The notes under the pieces were generated by a model. It worked only from the letters and a program-made list of their open reading frames with translations. It was not told the origin of the DNA and did not search any database. The position numbers were made by a program, and so were the translations under genes. A DNA stretch of 64,000 nucleotides from JAHCIE01 sp034431435 (GTDB lineage: Bacteria > Chloroflexota > Anaerolineae > Epilineales > JAHCIE01). The stretch is taken from the NCBI GenBank assembly GCA_034431435.1, contig DAOUDG010000016.1, positions 135,155 to 199,154 on the forward strand. The letters are read 5' to 3'. Shown one piece after another: positions 27,439 through 35,890 of the stretch. How positions within the stretch are numbered: the first letter of the stretch is position 1; every line of letters begins with the position of its first letter.

Positions 27439-28608
27439 ATGCTCATCGGCATTGACGCACGCGCCGCCTCTCATCCGCAGTATGGAGGCTTCAAGACTTA
27501 TACGGAAGGGCTGATTCAGGGGCTGGCCGCGCTCGACGGCCCGCACGACGTCCGGCTGTTCGTCGACCGGCCCTACCAGCCACCTTTCCCACTACCCGCT
27601 CACTTCAAGACGGTGATCGTCCAGGGCGGGCGTGGCATGTCCGCCGTGGGCTGGCGCGAGCAGGTCACTCTACCGCGCCGGAGTCGCCGGGACTGCCTGG
27701 ATGTGATGCACTTTCCATGCAATAGTGGCCCGGTGTTGGCTCCTCCAGCCTCCGTCCTCACCATTCACGACCTGATTCCGGTCCTGCAGCGGCCCAAGCC
27801 ACCCGCCACGCTCGCCACGCGCGAGTGGCGTCAGTTCTTCATCGCTTCGTACTCGACGATGACGATGTCCGTGCCGCCCCGCCGCTTCGCCGCCATCATC
27901 ACCGTCTCCCATTACTCGCGGCGTCAGATCGTGGACTACTACGGGCTGGATGAGCGCCGACTGTTCGTCGTCCCATCGGGCTACTCGCCCCTGTTCAGGC
28001 GGGTGGATCGCGCCGAGGCCAAAGCCGCGGTCGCCACTGAGTTTGCCATCCGCGATCCGTACATTCTGGCGCTCGGCTCAGCCGATCCGCGCAAGAATCT
28101 CGATGGCTTGCTGAAAGCCTATCGACTGTTGACGCCCGAACTCCAACAGCGACACCGATTGGTGCTGGTCCTGAATCACGACCGGCTGGGCGAGCGCCTG
28201 GAGCAGGCCATTACGACTTACGGGTTAGGCGGCCGCATCCTGGTGGTGCGCAAGCCTGCTACGGCCTCGCTCGTGCAGTTGTACAACGCCGCTGACGTCT
28301 TCGTCTTCCCGTCCTTCGTGGAGGGGTTTGGCCTGCCGGCCCTCGAGGCCATGGCCTGCGGCGCGCCCGTGGTCGCCTCCAACACCACAGCGTTGCCTGA
28401 AGTGACCGGGGACGCGGCGCTCCTGGCTCCGCCAGACCAGCCAGAAGCCATCGCCGCCCAGCTGGCGTGTGTGCTGGAGAACCCCGCTGTCCAGGTGGAA
28501 CTGCGCGACCGAGGGTTGCGCCGCGTAAAGAGCTTCTCGTGGGAACGAGCCGCGCGCATGACGCTGGATGTGTACTGCCATGCCGCCGCCGCGCGCAAGA
28601 TAGCCTGA
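27439..28608 (+). CDS. Family 4 glycosyltransferase (mannosyltransferase-like)
   Basis: A 389-residue GT-B protein starting LIGIDARAASHPQYGGFKTY, close in style to WbaZ/MtfA-type mannosyl- or rhamnosyltransferases. The mid-region has VLTIHDLIPVLQ near 110; the donor domain has ALGSADPRKNLDGLLKAYRL near 210 and FPSFVEGFGLPALEAMACG near 290 (EGFGLPxLE is the classic GT4 nucleotide-sugar site). The gap upstream is 65 bases, the longest between coding ends in this part of the locus, and shows no strong promoter. The next gene starts two bases after its stop. Confidence 0.9.
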   Translation: MLIGIDARAASHPQYGGFKTYTEGLIQGLAALDGPHDVRLFVDRPYQPPFPLPAHFKTVIVQGGRGMSAVGWREQVTLPRRSRRDCLDVMHFPCNSGPVLAPPASVLTIHDLIPVLQRPKPPATLATREWRQFFIASYSTMTMSVPPRRFAAIITVSHYSRRQIVDYYGLDERRLFVVPSGYSPLFRRVDRAEAKAAVATEFAIRDPYILALGSADPRKNLDGLLKAYRLLTPELQQRHRLVLVLNHDRLGERLEQAITTYGLGGRILVVRKPATASLVQLYNAADVFVFPSFVEGFGLPALEAMACGAPVVASNTTALPEVTGDAALLAPPDQPEAIAAQLACVLENPAVQVELRDRGLRRVKSFSWERAARMTLDVYCHAAAARKIA

Positions 28609-28610
28609 CC

Positions 28611-29870
28611 ATGAATATCCTCTTCCTCAGCCAGATTCTGCCCTATCCCCTGGACGCCGGCCCCAAGACGCGGGCCTACTATGTGCTGCGCTACCTGGCC
28701 CAGGGCCATCGCGTGACCCTGCTGTCCTTCGTGCGCGAGGCGGACCGGCCCACCGCGCTGGACCACCTGCGCACCTTCTGTGACGCCGTGTACACCGTCC
28801 AGATGCGCCGTTCGCGTCTCAGGGACGCGCAGTACCTGGCCCAGAGCCTGGGGGCCGACACGCCCTTCCTCATCGCGCGGGACACGGCGCCGGAGATGGC
28901 GGAGCGGGTGCGGCAATTGATGGGCAGCGGCGAGTTCGATGCTGTTCACGCCGATCAGCTGTGGATGGCCCCCTACGCGCTGCTGGCGCGCGACGCGGCC
29001 CCACCCCAGCGCCGCCCCTACCTCGTGCTGGACCAGCACAACGCGGTCTTCCAGATCCCGCGCCGCCTCGCCCACAACGAGGGCAATATCTTCAAGCGGC
29101 GGGTGCTGGAACTGGAGGCCCGCAAGCTGCTGCGCTACGAAGTAGCGGTTTGCGATCGCTTTGACCATGTTGCGTGGGTGACTCGGGAAGATTGCGCGGC
29201 CCTGCCGACGGTGGGCGCGCCCTCGACCATCATCCCCATCTGCGTCGATCCCCACCGCCAGCCGCCCCTGGCCCGGCGCCCCGATGCTAGGCGCGTCACC
29301 TTCCTCGGCGGCCTGCACTGGCCGCCCAACGCCGAGGGCATGGCATGGTTCGCACGCGAGGTCTGGCCGCAAGTTCAGGCGCAGGCCCCAGAGGCCGTGC
29401 TGACAGTCATCGGCAAGGATCCGCCCCAGGCTTTACTCGACCTGAAGGGGCCGCAGATCGAGATCACCGGCTACGTGGACGACCCGCGCCCCTACCTGGC
29501 CGAAACGGCCGCCTTCATCGTGCCGCTACACGCGGGCGGCGGCATGCGGGTCAAGATTCTGGACGCCTGGCAGTGGGGGTTGCCGCTGGTCACGACGACC
29601 ATCGGCGCGGAGGGTATTCGGGTACGCGATGGGTACAACGCCCTGGTGGCCGATACCGCCCAGGCGCTGGCGGATGCGGTGGCGCACCTCCTGCGTGATA
29701 GCCGCCTCGCCCACAGGATTGCCTCGGCGGGGCGGGCCACCGTGGAGGCAGAATACGACTGGCGCTCAGTGTACCGGGCATGGCAGGCTATCTACTCAGA
29801 CGAGGCGCTCGAAGGGGAACGCGAGGTGCGACAGGCGGCCAGTCCCCAGGTTCGCGAAGCCTATACGTGA
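28611..29870 (+). CDS. Family 4 glycosyltransferase (PEP-CTERM/EPS-associated style)
   Basis: A 419-residue GT-B protein opening NILFLSQILPYPLDAGPKTR, like the proteins at 23888 and 29907. The donor domain has VTFLGGLHWPPNAEGMAWFA near 220 and IVPLHAGGGMRVKILDAWQW near 303. I chose the ATG at 28611, two bases after the preceding stop; upstream in-frame starts lie within the preceding gene. These GT4 proteins are frequent in exopolysaccharide clusters. Donor unknown. Confidence 0.87.
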   Translation: MNILFLSQILPYPLDAGPKTRAYYVLRYLAQGHRVTLLSFVREADRPTALDHLRTFCDAVYTVQMRRSRLRDAQYLAQSLGADTPFLIARDTAPEMAERVRQLMGSGEFDAVHADQLWMAPYALLARDAAPPQRRPYLVLDQHNAVFQIPRRLAHNEGNIFKRRVLELEARKLLRYEVAVCDRFDHVAWVTREDCAALPTVGAPSTIIPICVDPHRQPPLARRPDARRVTFLGGLHWPPNAEGMAWFAREVWPQVQAQAPEAVLTVIGKDPPQALLDLKGPQIEITGYVDDPRPYLAETAAFIVPLHAGGGMRVKILDAWQWGLPLVTTTIGAEGIRVRDGYNALVADTAQALADAVAHLLRDSRLAHRIASAGRATVEAEYDWRSVYRAWQAIYSDEALEGEREVRQAASPQVREAYT

Positions 29871-29906
29871 GACTCATCGTGCTGCGCCGCCTGGAAGGTT
29901 GAAACC

Positions 29907-31220
29907 GTGAACATCCTCTTCATTGTCCCCTACGCGCCCAATCTCATCCGCGTGCGATCATATCAGTTGCTGCGTGGGCTGGCCCAGCGTGGTCATTCGG
30001 TGACGCTCGCCGCGCTGTGGTCCTCCGAGAGCGAGCGCGCGGACCTGGCAGGCCTGGCGACCGAGGGGATTCGCGTCATCGCCCGGCGGCTGACCCGCCG
30101 CCGCTCCGCCCTCAACTGCGCGGGGACGCTACCCACCGCCGCGCCTTTCCAGGCGGCCTTCTGCTGGGAACCGTCCCTGGCCGCCGACATCGACGCGGCG
30201 CTCGCCCGCCAGGCGTTCGACGTGGTCCACGTCGAGCACCTGCGCGGCGCGCGCTACGGCCTGGAGGTCCTGGCGCGGCGTGGCGCATCCCGGCCGCCGG
30301 CTGTAGTCTGGGATAGTGTCGATTGTATCAGCCACCTGTTCGAGCAGGCTGCGCACGCCAGCCGTAGCGTCAAGGGGCGGCTGATGACCCGCCTGGAGTT
30401 GGGGCGGACGCGCCGCCACGAGGGCCGACTGGTGGCCGCTTTCGACCGCGCGCTGGTGACGTCGGAGGTAGACCGCCGCGCGCTGCTGGCGCTGGCTGAG
30501 ACTTACGCGCCCCGCGCCGCATTGCCACCTGTGACCGTTGTGCCGAACGGGGTCGATCTGGCGTACTTCTCGCCGACCGACGAGCCGCGCAGCGCGGCGA
30601 CCCTGGTCTTCAGCGGCAAGATGAGCTACCACGCCAACGTGACCGCCGCTGCCCATCTACTGGAGCAGGTGATGCCCCACGTGTGGGCGGCGCGCCCCAC
30701 CGTGCGCGTCCAGATCGTCGGCAAGGATCCGCCACCGCTGCTGCGCCGCATGGCCGACGACGCCCTGGGCGTGGTCGAGCTGACGGGCGCCGTCCCCGAC
30801 ATGCGCCCGTATCTGCGCGGGGCCACCCTGGCCGTTGCGCCCATTCCCTATGGGGCGGGTATCCAGAACAAGGTACTGGAGGCGATGGCGTGCGGGACAC
30901 CTGTGGTGGCGACGCGCCAGGCCGTGTTGGCTCTGGCGGCCCGGCCAGGGGTCGATATCGCGGTGGTCGATGAGGCGACGGCGATGTCGGTCGCCATTCT
31001 GAACCTGATCGACGACGCTCCCCGGCGAGAGGCGCTGGGCCGCGCGGGCCGTGTTTATGTTGAGAGACATCACGCCTGGGAACGTATCGTACATCGCCTC
31101 GAGAGCGTTTATGACGGTACGCGGGACGCGGAGGCGGCGCTGCCCGCGCGGGCCGAGGCGACCGCCAACGGTTACGCCAGGCTAGGGACGCTCGGACCGA
31201 TGTCCGACGCGGCACACTGA
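29907..31220 (+). CDS. Family 4 glycosyltransferase (PEP-CTERM/EPS-associated style)
   Basis: A 437-residue GT-B protein starting NILFIVPYAPNLIRVRSYQL at a GTG preceded by GGAAGG about eight bases upstream. The donor half holds LVFSGKMSYHANVTAAAHLL near 233 and VAPIPYGAGIQNKVLEAMAC near 311, the same motif layout as the gene before it, so the two look like divergent tandem duplicates. The last 30 residues are a polar, Ala-rich extension. Confidence 0.87.
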   Translation: MNILFIVPYAPNLIRVRSYQLLRGLAQRGHSVTLAALWSSESERADLAGLATEGIRVIARRLTRRRSALNCAGTLPTAAPFQAAFCWEPSLAADIDAALARQAFDVVHVEHLRGARYGLEVLARRGASRPPAVVWDSVDCISHLFEQAAHASRSVKGRLMTRLELGRTRRHEGRLVAAFDRALVTSEVDRRALLALAETYAPRAALPPVTVVPNGVDLAYFSPTDEPRSAATLVFSGKMSYHANVTAAAHLLEQVMPHVWAARPTVRVQIVGKDPPPLLRRMADDALGVVELTGAVPDMRPYLRGATLAVAPIPYGAGIQNKVLEAMACGTPVVATRQAVLALAARPGVDIAVVDEATAMSVAILNLIDDAPRREALGRAGRVYVERHHAWERIVHRLESVYDGTRDAEAALPARAEATANGYARLGTLGPMSDAAH

Positions 31221-31236
31221 GCGGGACACCTCACCT

Positions 31237-32616
31237 ATGACCCTGACCAGCACACCTATCAGCCAGCGAGCGACCCGCCGCGCGCTCCTGGTGATCATTC
31301 TCATCTCGGTGGCCCTACGCATCGGATCCGCCCTGTACCAGGGCAACACCGTCGAGACGCTACCCGGCATCTTCGACCAGGTGTCATACGATAGCCTGGC
31401 CCGCCGCGTTCTCGACGGCCACGGTTTCAGCTTCGACCGCGAGTGGTGGCCTATCACCCGGGCGGGGGAGCCAACGGCGCATTGGAGCTACCTGTACACC
31501 CTGTTCCTGACCGGCGTGTATGGGCTAAGCGGCGCGCAGCCGGTGATAGCGCGCGTCGTGCAGGCCATCCTGGTAGGCATCCTGCTGCCGCTCATCACGT
31601 TTCGGCTAGGGCGACGCGCCTTTGACCCGCTGATAGGGCTGGTCGCCGCCGCGCTGAGCGCGACCTATATCTACTTCGTCTACTACGGCGGCGCGCTGAT
31701 GACCGAGCCATTTTACATCGTCGCCATCCTGGCCAGTCTCGACCTGGCATCGGGGCCGCTGGCGACGCCCGCCGCCGGCCGCCGGCGCTGGGGCGCATGG
31801 CTGGCCCTGGGCCTGACGCTGGGCGCAGCGACGCTGCTACGGCAATTGTTCCTGTTCTTCGTACCCCTGCTACTCCTGTGGATTGTTTGGACACAGGCGC
31901 GGACATCGGGCGGTTGGACCTATGCGCGCCGTCCGTCAACGTACCTCGGCCCCGCGCTGGCGGTGGTCGTCATCGCGGCGATGATCGCGCCCTGGACCAT
32001 CCGCAACTACCAGGCCTTCGGGCGCGTCGTCCTCCTCAACACCAACGCGGGCTACGCCTTCTTCTGGGGCAATCACCCCATCTACGGCACGCACTTCGTG
32101 GGCATCCTGCCCGCGGGTGGGCCTACCTACCAGGACTTGATTCCCGCCGAGCTGCGCTCGCTGGATGAGGCGGCCCTTGATCAGGCGCTGATGCGGGTGG
32201 GCATGGGTTTTCTCCAGGCCGACCCAGGCCGCTACGCGCTACTGTCGCTCAGCCGCGTCCCCGAATACTTCAAGTTCTGGCCGGCCGCCGACTCGGGCGC
32301 CTTGAGCAACATCTCGCGGACCCTGTCCTTCGCCCTGCTGCTGCCCTTCATGCTCTACGGACTGGGGCTGGCTCTCCATCGGCGGCGCAGCCTGGCCAGG
32401 GCTGGCGGCTGGCCGACGGCCACGCTGCTGATGCTGTTCGCCGCTGGGTACACGCTGATTCATCTTCTGTCCTGGGCGCTGATTCGCTATCGGCTGCCTG
32501 TGGATGCCGTGCTTCTGGTGTTTGCCGGCTATGGTCTGGTCGACCTGCTGGCGCGCCTGTCTCGAAGCGCGTGGCTCGGCCGCACCGCCTCGCCCGCTGA
32601 TACGCCGCAGATCTGA
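31237..32616 (+). CDS. Polytopic GT-C-type glycosyltransferase (ArnT/PMT-like)
   Basis: A 459-residue integral membrane protein with about ten helices. The loop after helix 1 contains FDQVSYDSLARRVLDGHGFS, with acidic residues in the GT-C active-site position; HWSYLYTLFLTGVYGL and FWGNHPIYGTHF are further motifs typical of ArnT/PMT-like proteins. The start lies 17 bases after the preceding GT4 stop. Likely uses a polyprenyl-phosphate sugar on the outer face of the membrane. It is the fourth GT-C-like protein in the locus. Confidence 0.75.
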   Translation: MTLTSTPISQRATRRALLVIILISVALRIGSALYQGNTVETLPGIFDQVSYDSLARRVLDGHGFSFDREWWPITRAGEPTAHWSYLYTLFLTGVYGLSGAQPVIARVVQAILVGILLPLITFRLGRRAFDPLIGLVAAALSATYIYFVYYGGALMTEPFYIVAILASLDLASGPLATPAAGRRRWGAWLALGLTLGAATLLRQLFLFFVPLLLLWIVWTQARTSGGWTYARRPSTYLGPALAVVVIAAMIAPWTIRNYQAFGRVVLLNTNAGYAFFWGNHPIYGTHFVGILPAGGPTYQDLIPAELRSLDEAALDQALMRVGMGFLQADPGRYALLSLSRVPEYFKFWPAADSGALSNISRTLSFALLLPFMLYGLGLALHRRRSLARAGGWPTATLLMLFAAGYTLIHLLSWALIRYRLPVDAVLLVFAGYGLVDLLARLSRSAWLGRTASPADTPQI

Positions 32617-32630
32617 TACGAGGAGGCGCT

Positions 32631-34139
32631 GTGGAAACCCCTCTGTCCCCCATGCATCCGGCGATCGAGATCGCCATTGCCCGCAAGCTGCATCGTGGCA
32701 CGCAGCGCCTGTCGCGCGTCTCGCAACGCCGCCTGTTCGTGGCCGCCCTGATAGCCGTCGACATTGTCATGCTCCTGGCGGCCTTCGCCGTGGCCTACCT
32801 GATTCGCTTTCACGGCGGTTTGGGCCTGTTCCGCGAGGAGGTTATCCCGCAGCCCGGCCACTATGTACGCCTCGCCGCCATCATGACCGTCGTCTGGCTG
32901 GGCCTGTTCTGGGTCCTGCGCCTGTACGACTGGGACATCCTCCTCGGCGGCACGCGCGAGTACTCCGCCATTTTCCAGGCATCGCTGATTGGCGCGGTTA
33001 CCATCGCCATCGTTCAATTCCTGGCCGAGGATTTTGTGGTAGCCCGTGGCTGGGTCGGCCTGACCTGGGTCATGGTCTTCCTCCTGGTCGCTACCGGCCG
33101 CTTCTGGGTGCGGCGGTTGGGCTACGCAGCTCGCCGCCACGGCTACCTTGTCTCGCCGGTGCTCGTCGTGGGCGCCAATGAGGAAGGCCGCCTCGTCGCC
33201 CAGCAATTGCTGACCTGGCCGACATCGGGGCTGGTCGTGCTGGGCTTCCTGGACGACCATACTCGGGTCGGAACGCGGGTGGCGGGTAATCTGTACGTGC
33301 TGGGGCCAGTATCGTCGTTGCACGAAAGAGTTCGCGAGTATGGGGTAGAGAACATCCTATTGGCAGCCAGCGCCTTGCCCCGCGACGTGGTAGCCGACGT
33401 CTTCCGGCGCTACGGTCACAACCCTGACATCAAGCTCCACCTGTCGTCAGGCTTGTTCGAGATGATCTCGTCGCCCCTGGATGTGCACGAGATGGCCTAT
33501 GTGCCCTTGATTGGCATCCACCGCAGTCGCCTGGCCGGGCTGGAGATGGCGCTCAAGACCGGCCTGGACTACGCGCTGACGCTGGCCGCCCTGGCGGTGC
33601 TGTGGCCGGTCATGCTGGCGATCGCCGCGCGCATCAAGTTCGACTCGCCGGGGCCGGTCTTCCACCGCCGCCGCGTCATGGGCCTCAATGGGCAGCAGTT
33701 CGACGCCCTGAAGTTTCGGACCATGGTGACGAATGGCGATGAAGTGCTGGCGGCTCATCCCGAGCTTCAGGAAGAACTGGCGCGCGCTCACAAGCTCAAG
33801 AACGACCCGCGCATCACGCCCAGTGGCCGCTTCCTCCGCAAGTACAGCCTGGATGAGCTGCCGCAGTTGTTCAACGTGCTCAAGCGCGACATGAGTCTGG
33901 TAGGCCCGCGCATGATCACCCCGCCGGAGTTGGACCAGTATCAGCAGTTGGATATGAACTTGCTGACGGTCCGCCCCGGCCTGACCGGGCTGTGGCAGGT
34001 GTCGGGCCGCTCGGACCTCGGCTATACCGACCGCGTACGCCTGGATATGTACTACGTTCGGAACTACAGCATCTGGATGGATCTGCACATCATCTGGCAG
34101 ACAATACCTGTCGTCCTCGGCGGCCGAGGGGCGTACTGA
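32631..34139 (+). CDS. Undecaprenyl-phosphate sugar phosphotransferase (initiating transferase, WbaP/WcaJ-like)
   Basis: A 502-residue polyprenyl-glycosylphosphotransferase starting at a GTG preceded by AGGAGG. The N-terminal half has four membrane helices and a Rossmann-like domain (VLVVGANEEGRLVAQQLL near 180). A fifth hydrophobic segment near 305-325 leads into the catalytic bacterial sugar transferase domain: GPVFHRRRVMGLNGQQF, LKFRTMV, DELPQLFNVLKRDMSLVGPR near 410, RPGLTGLWQVSGRS near 445. It transfers a sugar-1-phosphate to undecaprenyl phosphate, the first committed step of repeat-unit assembly. The autokinase/chain-length gene follows after 25 bases. Confidence 0.93.
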   Translation: METPLSPMHPAIEIAIARKLHRGTQRLSRVSQRRLFVAALIAVDIVMLLAAFAVAYLIRFHGGLGLFREEVIPQPGHYVRLAAIMTVVWLGLFWVLRLYDWDILLGGTREYSAIFQASLIGAVTIAIVQFLAEDFVVARGWVGLTWVMVFLLVATGRFWVRRLGYAARRHGYLVSPVLVVGANEEGRLVAQQLLTWPTSGLVVLGFLDDHTRVGTRVAGNLYVLGPVSSLHERVREYGVENILLAASALPRDVVADVFRRYGHNPDIKLHLSSGLFEMISSPLDVHEMAYVPLIGIHRSRLAGLEMALKTGLDYALTLAALAVLWPVMLAIAARIKFDSPGPVFHRRRVMGLNGQQFDALKFRTMVTNGDEVLAAHPELQEELARAHKLKNDPRITPSGRFLRKYSLDELPQLFNVLKRDMSLVGPRMITPPELDQYQQLDMNLLTVRPGLTGLWQVSGRSDLGYTDRVRLDMYYVRNYSIWMDLHIIWQTIPVVLGGRGAY

Positions 34140-34164
34140 GACCGGCGGGATCGGGAGATTGCGC

Positions 34165-35835
34165 ATGGAACTCAAGCACTATCTATTGGCGCTGCTCAAG
34201 TGGTGGTGGCTGATATTGGTAGCAACCTTGCTCGCGGCGGGTGTTAGCTACTGGACCACCAACCGCTTGCCACGCCTGTACCTCGCCAACACCACGATGA
34301 TGGTTGGCCGGTTCACGCAGGCCGCCGACCCAACAGCCAACGACTTCTACACCAGTCAGCAGTTGGCGCAGACCTACGTCCAGCTGGCGCGTCGCCAGCC
34401 CATTCTGCAAGCCACGGCTGACTCGTTGGGTCTGCCTATGACCTGGTCGGCGTTGGCCGGGCAGGTGAATGCCTGGGTCCTACCCCAGACGCAGCTGATG
34501 CAGATCAGCGTGGCTGACACGGACCCCGAGCGCGCCGCCGCGATTGCCGACGAGATTGCTCACCAGCTCATCCTCCAGAGTCCAACGACATCCGACCGCG
34601 AACAGGCCGAGCAGCGCGACTTCGTCAATCAGCAGATCAACGACCTAAAGACCAAGATAGAGACGGCGAAGCGGCAGATCGAGGCCCTCGACAAACGCCT
34701 GACGCTGGAGACCAGCGCGCGGTCCATCCAGGACCTGCAAACCCAGATCGGGGCCCAGCAGCAGAACGTGATGAACTGGCAGGCGAACTACGCGAACCTG
34801 CTCAACTTCTTCAAGGGCAACCAGACCAACTACCTGACCGTCGTCGACACCGCTGTGGTCCCAGACGCGCCCTTCAGCCCCAATATCCGCTACAACGTGA
34901 TGCTGGCGGCCCTGATTGGTGGCCTGCTGGCCGTGGTGGCAGCCATCTTGCTCGAGTTCCTCGACGACACGGTCAAGTCGTCGGACGACGTGCAGCGCCT
35001 GACGAAGCTGCCCACCCTGGGCATGATCACGCGCTTGCCCGACGCCAAGACGCCGACCGATACGCTGGTGGCCGTCAACACGCCCCGCTCGATGAGCGCC
35101 GAAGCGTATCGTGTGCTACGCACCAATGTCCAGTTCACCAGTCTGGGTCAGGCCGAGCCGCGCCTCCTCGTCACAAGCGCCGCCCCCGCCGAGGGCAAGA
35201 CGGTCACAGCCGCCAACCTGGCCGCCACGATGGCCCAGGCCGGTCGCTCCGTCATCCTCGTCGATACCGACCTGCGACGGCCCTCCATCCACAAGGTATT
35301 TGGGATTCCCAACCGCATGGGGGTCACCAACCTCCTCCTGGACCCCACCCTGTCAGTCGAGAGCGTGCTCATCGAGACGGATGTGCCGGACCTGCGCATC
35401 CTGCCCAGTGGCCCCCTGCCACCCAACCCGGCCGAGTTGCTGGCGTCGCAGGTGATGCAAACCCGGCTCGCGGAGACACAGGCCCTGGCCGACGTGGTGA
35501 TTCTCGATAGCCCACCTGTCCTGGTCGTGGCCGACGCGGCCATCCTGGGCGGCAGCGCGACGGAGATCATTCTGGTGGTGAACGCCGCCCGTACCCGGAG
35601 CGCGGCCGTGAAGCGGGCGAAGGATACCCTCGACCAGATGGGGCTACACACGGTCGGCGTGGTGCTGAACAACCTACCCTTGCGCCGTGGCGCTGGTGGC
35701 TACACCTACGGCGGCTACTACGGCTACTACTATGCCCAGACGGGCGACGGCAAGCAGCGCAGTCGGGGCAGCAGCAGCGCACCCGTGGAGCGAGCCGCGC
35801 AGCAGCCGAGCGAGTCCAGTTCGGCCGCGGACTGA
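34165..35835 (+). CDS. Polysaccharide chain-length regulator fused to BY-kinase (Wzz/Wzc-like tyrosine autokinase)
   Basis: A 556-residue fusion. The first helix (about 14-32) and second helix (about 243-264) bracket a periplasmic Wzz-type domain with coiled coil near 150-205. The cytoplasmic kinase follows: Walker A SAAPAEGKTVTAANLA near 338, Walker A' VILVDTDLRRP near 365, Walker B DVVILDSPP near 445. The C-terminus has a tyrosine cluster (seven Tyr within YTYGGYYGYYYA, near 512), the expected autophosphorylation site, then a Ser/Ala-rich tail. It couples phosphorylation to polymer length and export. The ATG at 34165 has GGGAGA upstream. Confidence 0.93.
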   Translation: MELKHYLLALLKWWWLILVATLLAAGVSYWTTNRLPRLYLANTTMMVGRFTQAADPTANDFYTSQQLAQTYVQLARRQPILQATADSLGLPMTWSALAGQVNAWVLPQTQLMQISVADTDPERAAAIADEIAHQLILQSPTTSDREQAEQRDFVNQQINDLKTKIETAKRQIEALDKRLTLETSARSIQDLQTQIGAQQQNVMNWQANYANLLNFFKGNQTNYLTVVDTAVVPDAPFSPNIRYNVMLAALIGGLLAVVAAILLEFLDDTVKSSDDVQRLTKLPTLGMITRLPDAKTPTDTLVAVNTPRSMSAEAYRVLRTNVQFTSLGQAEPRLLVTSAAPAEGKTVTAANLAATMAQAGRSVILVDTDLRRPSIHKVFGIPNRMGVTNLLLDPTLSVESVLIETDVPDLRILPSGPLPPNPAELLASQVMQTRLAETQALADVVILDSPPVLVVADAAILGGSATEIILVVNAARTRSAAVKRAKDTLDQMGLHTVGVVLNNLPLRRGAGGYTYGGYYGYYYAQTGDGKQRSRGSSSAPVERAAQQPSESSSAAD

Positions 35836-35890
35836 CACCAGCGCAAGAGATGGAACGCGACGTATCTGGCTCTAGTTTGGAGTGAGTGAC

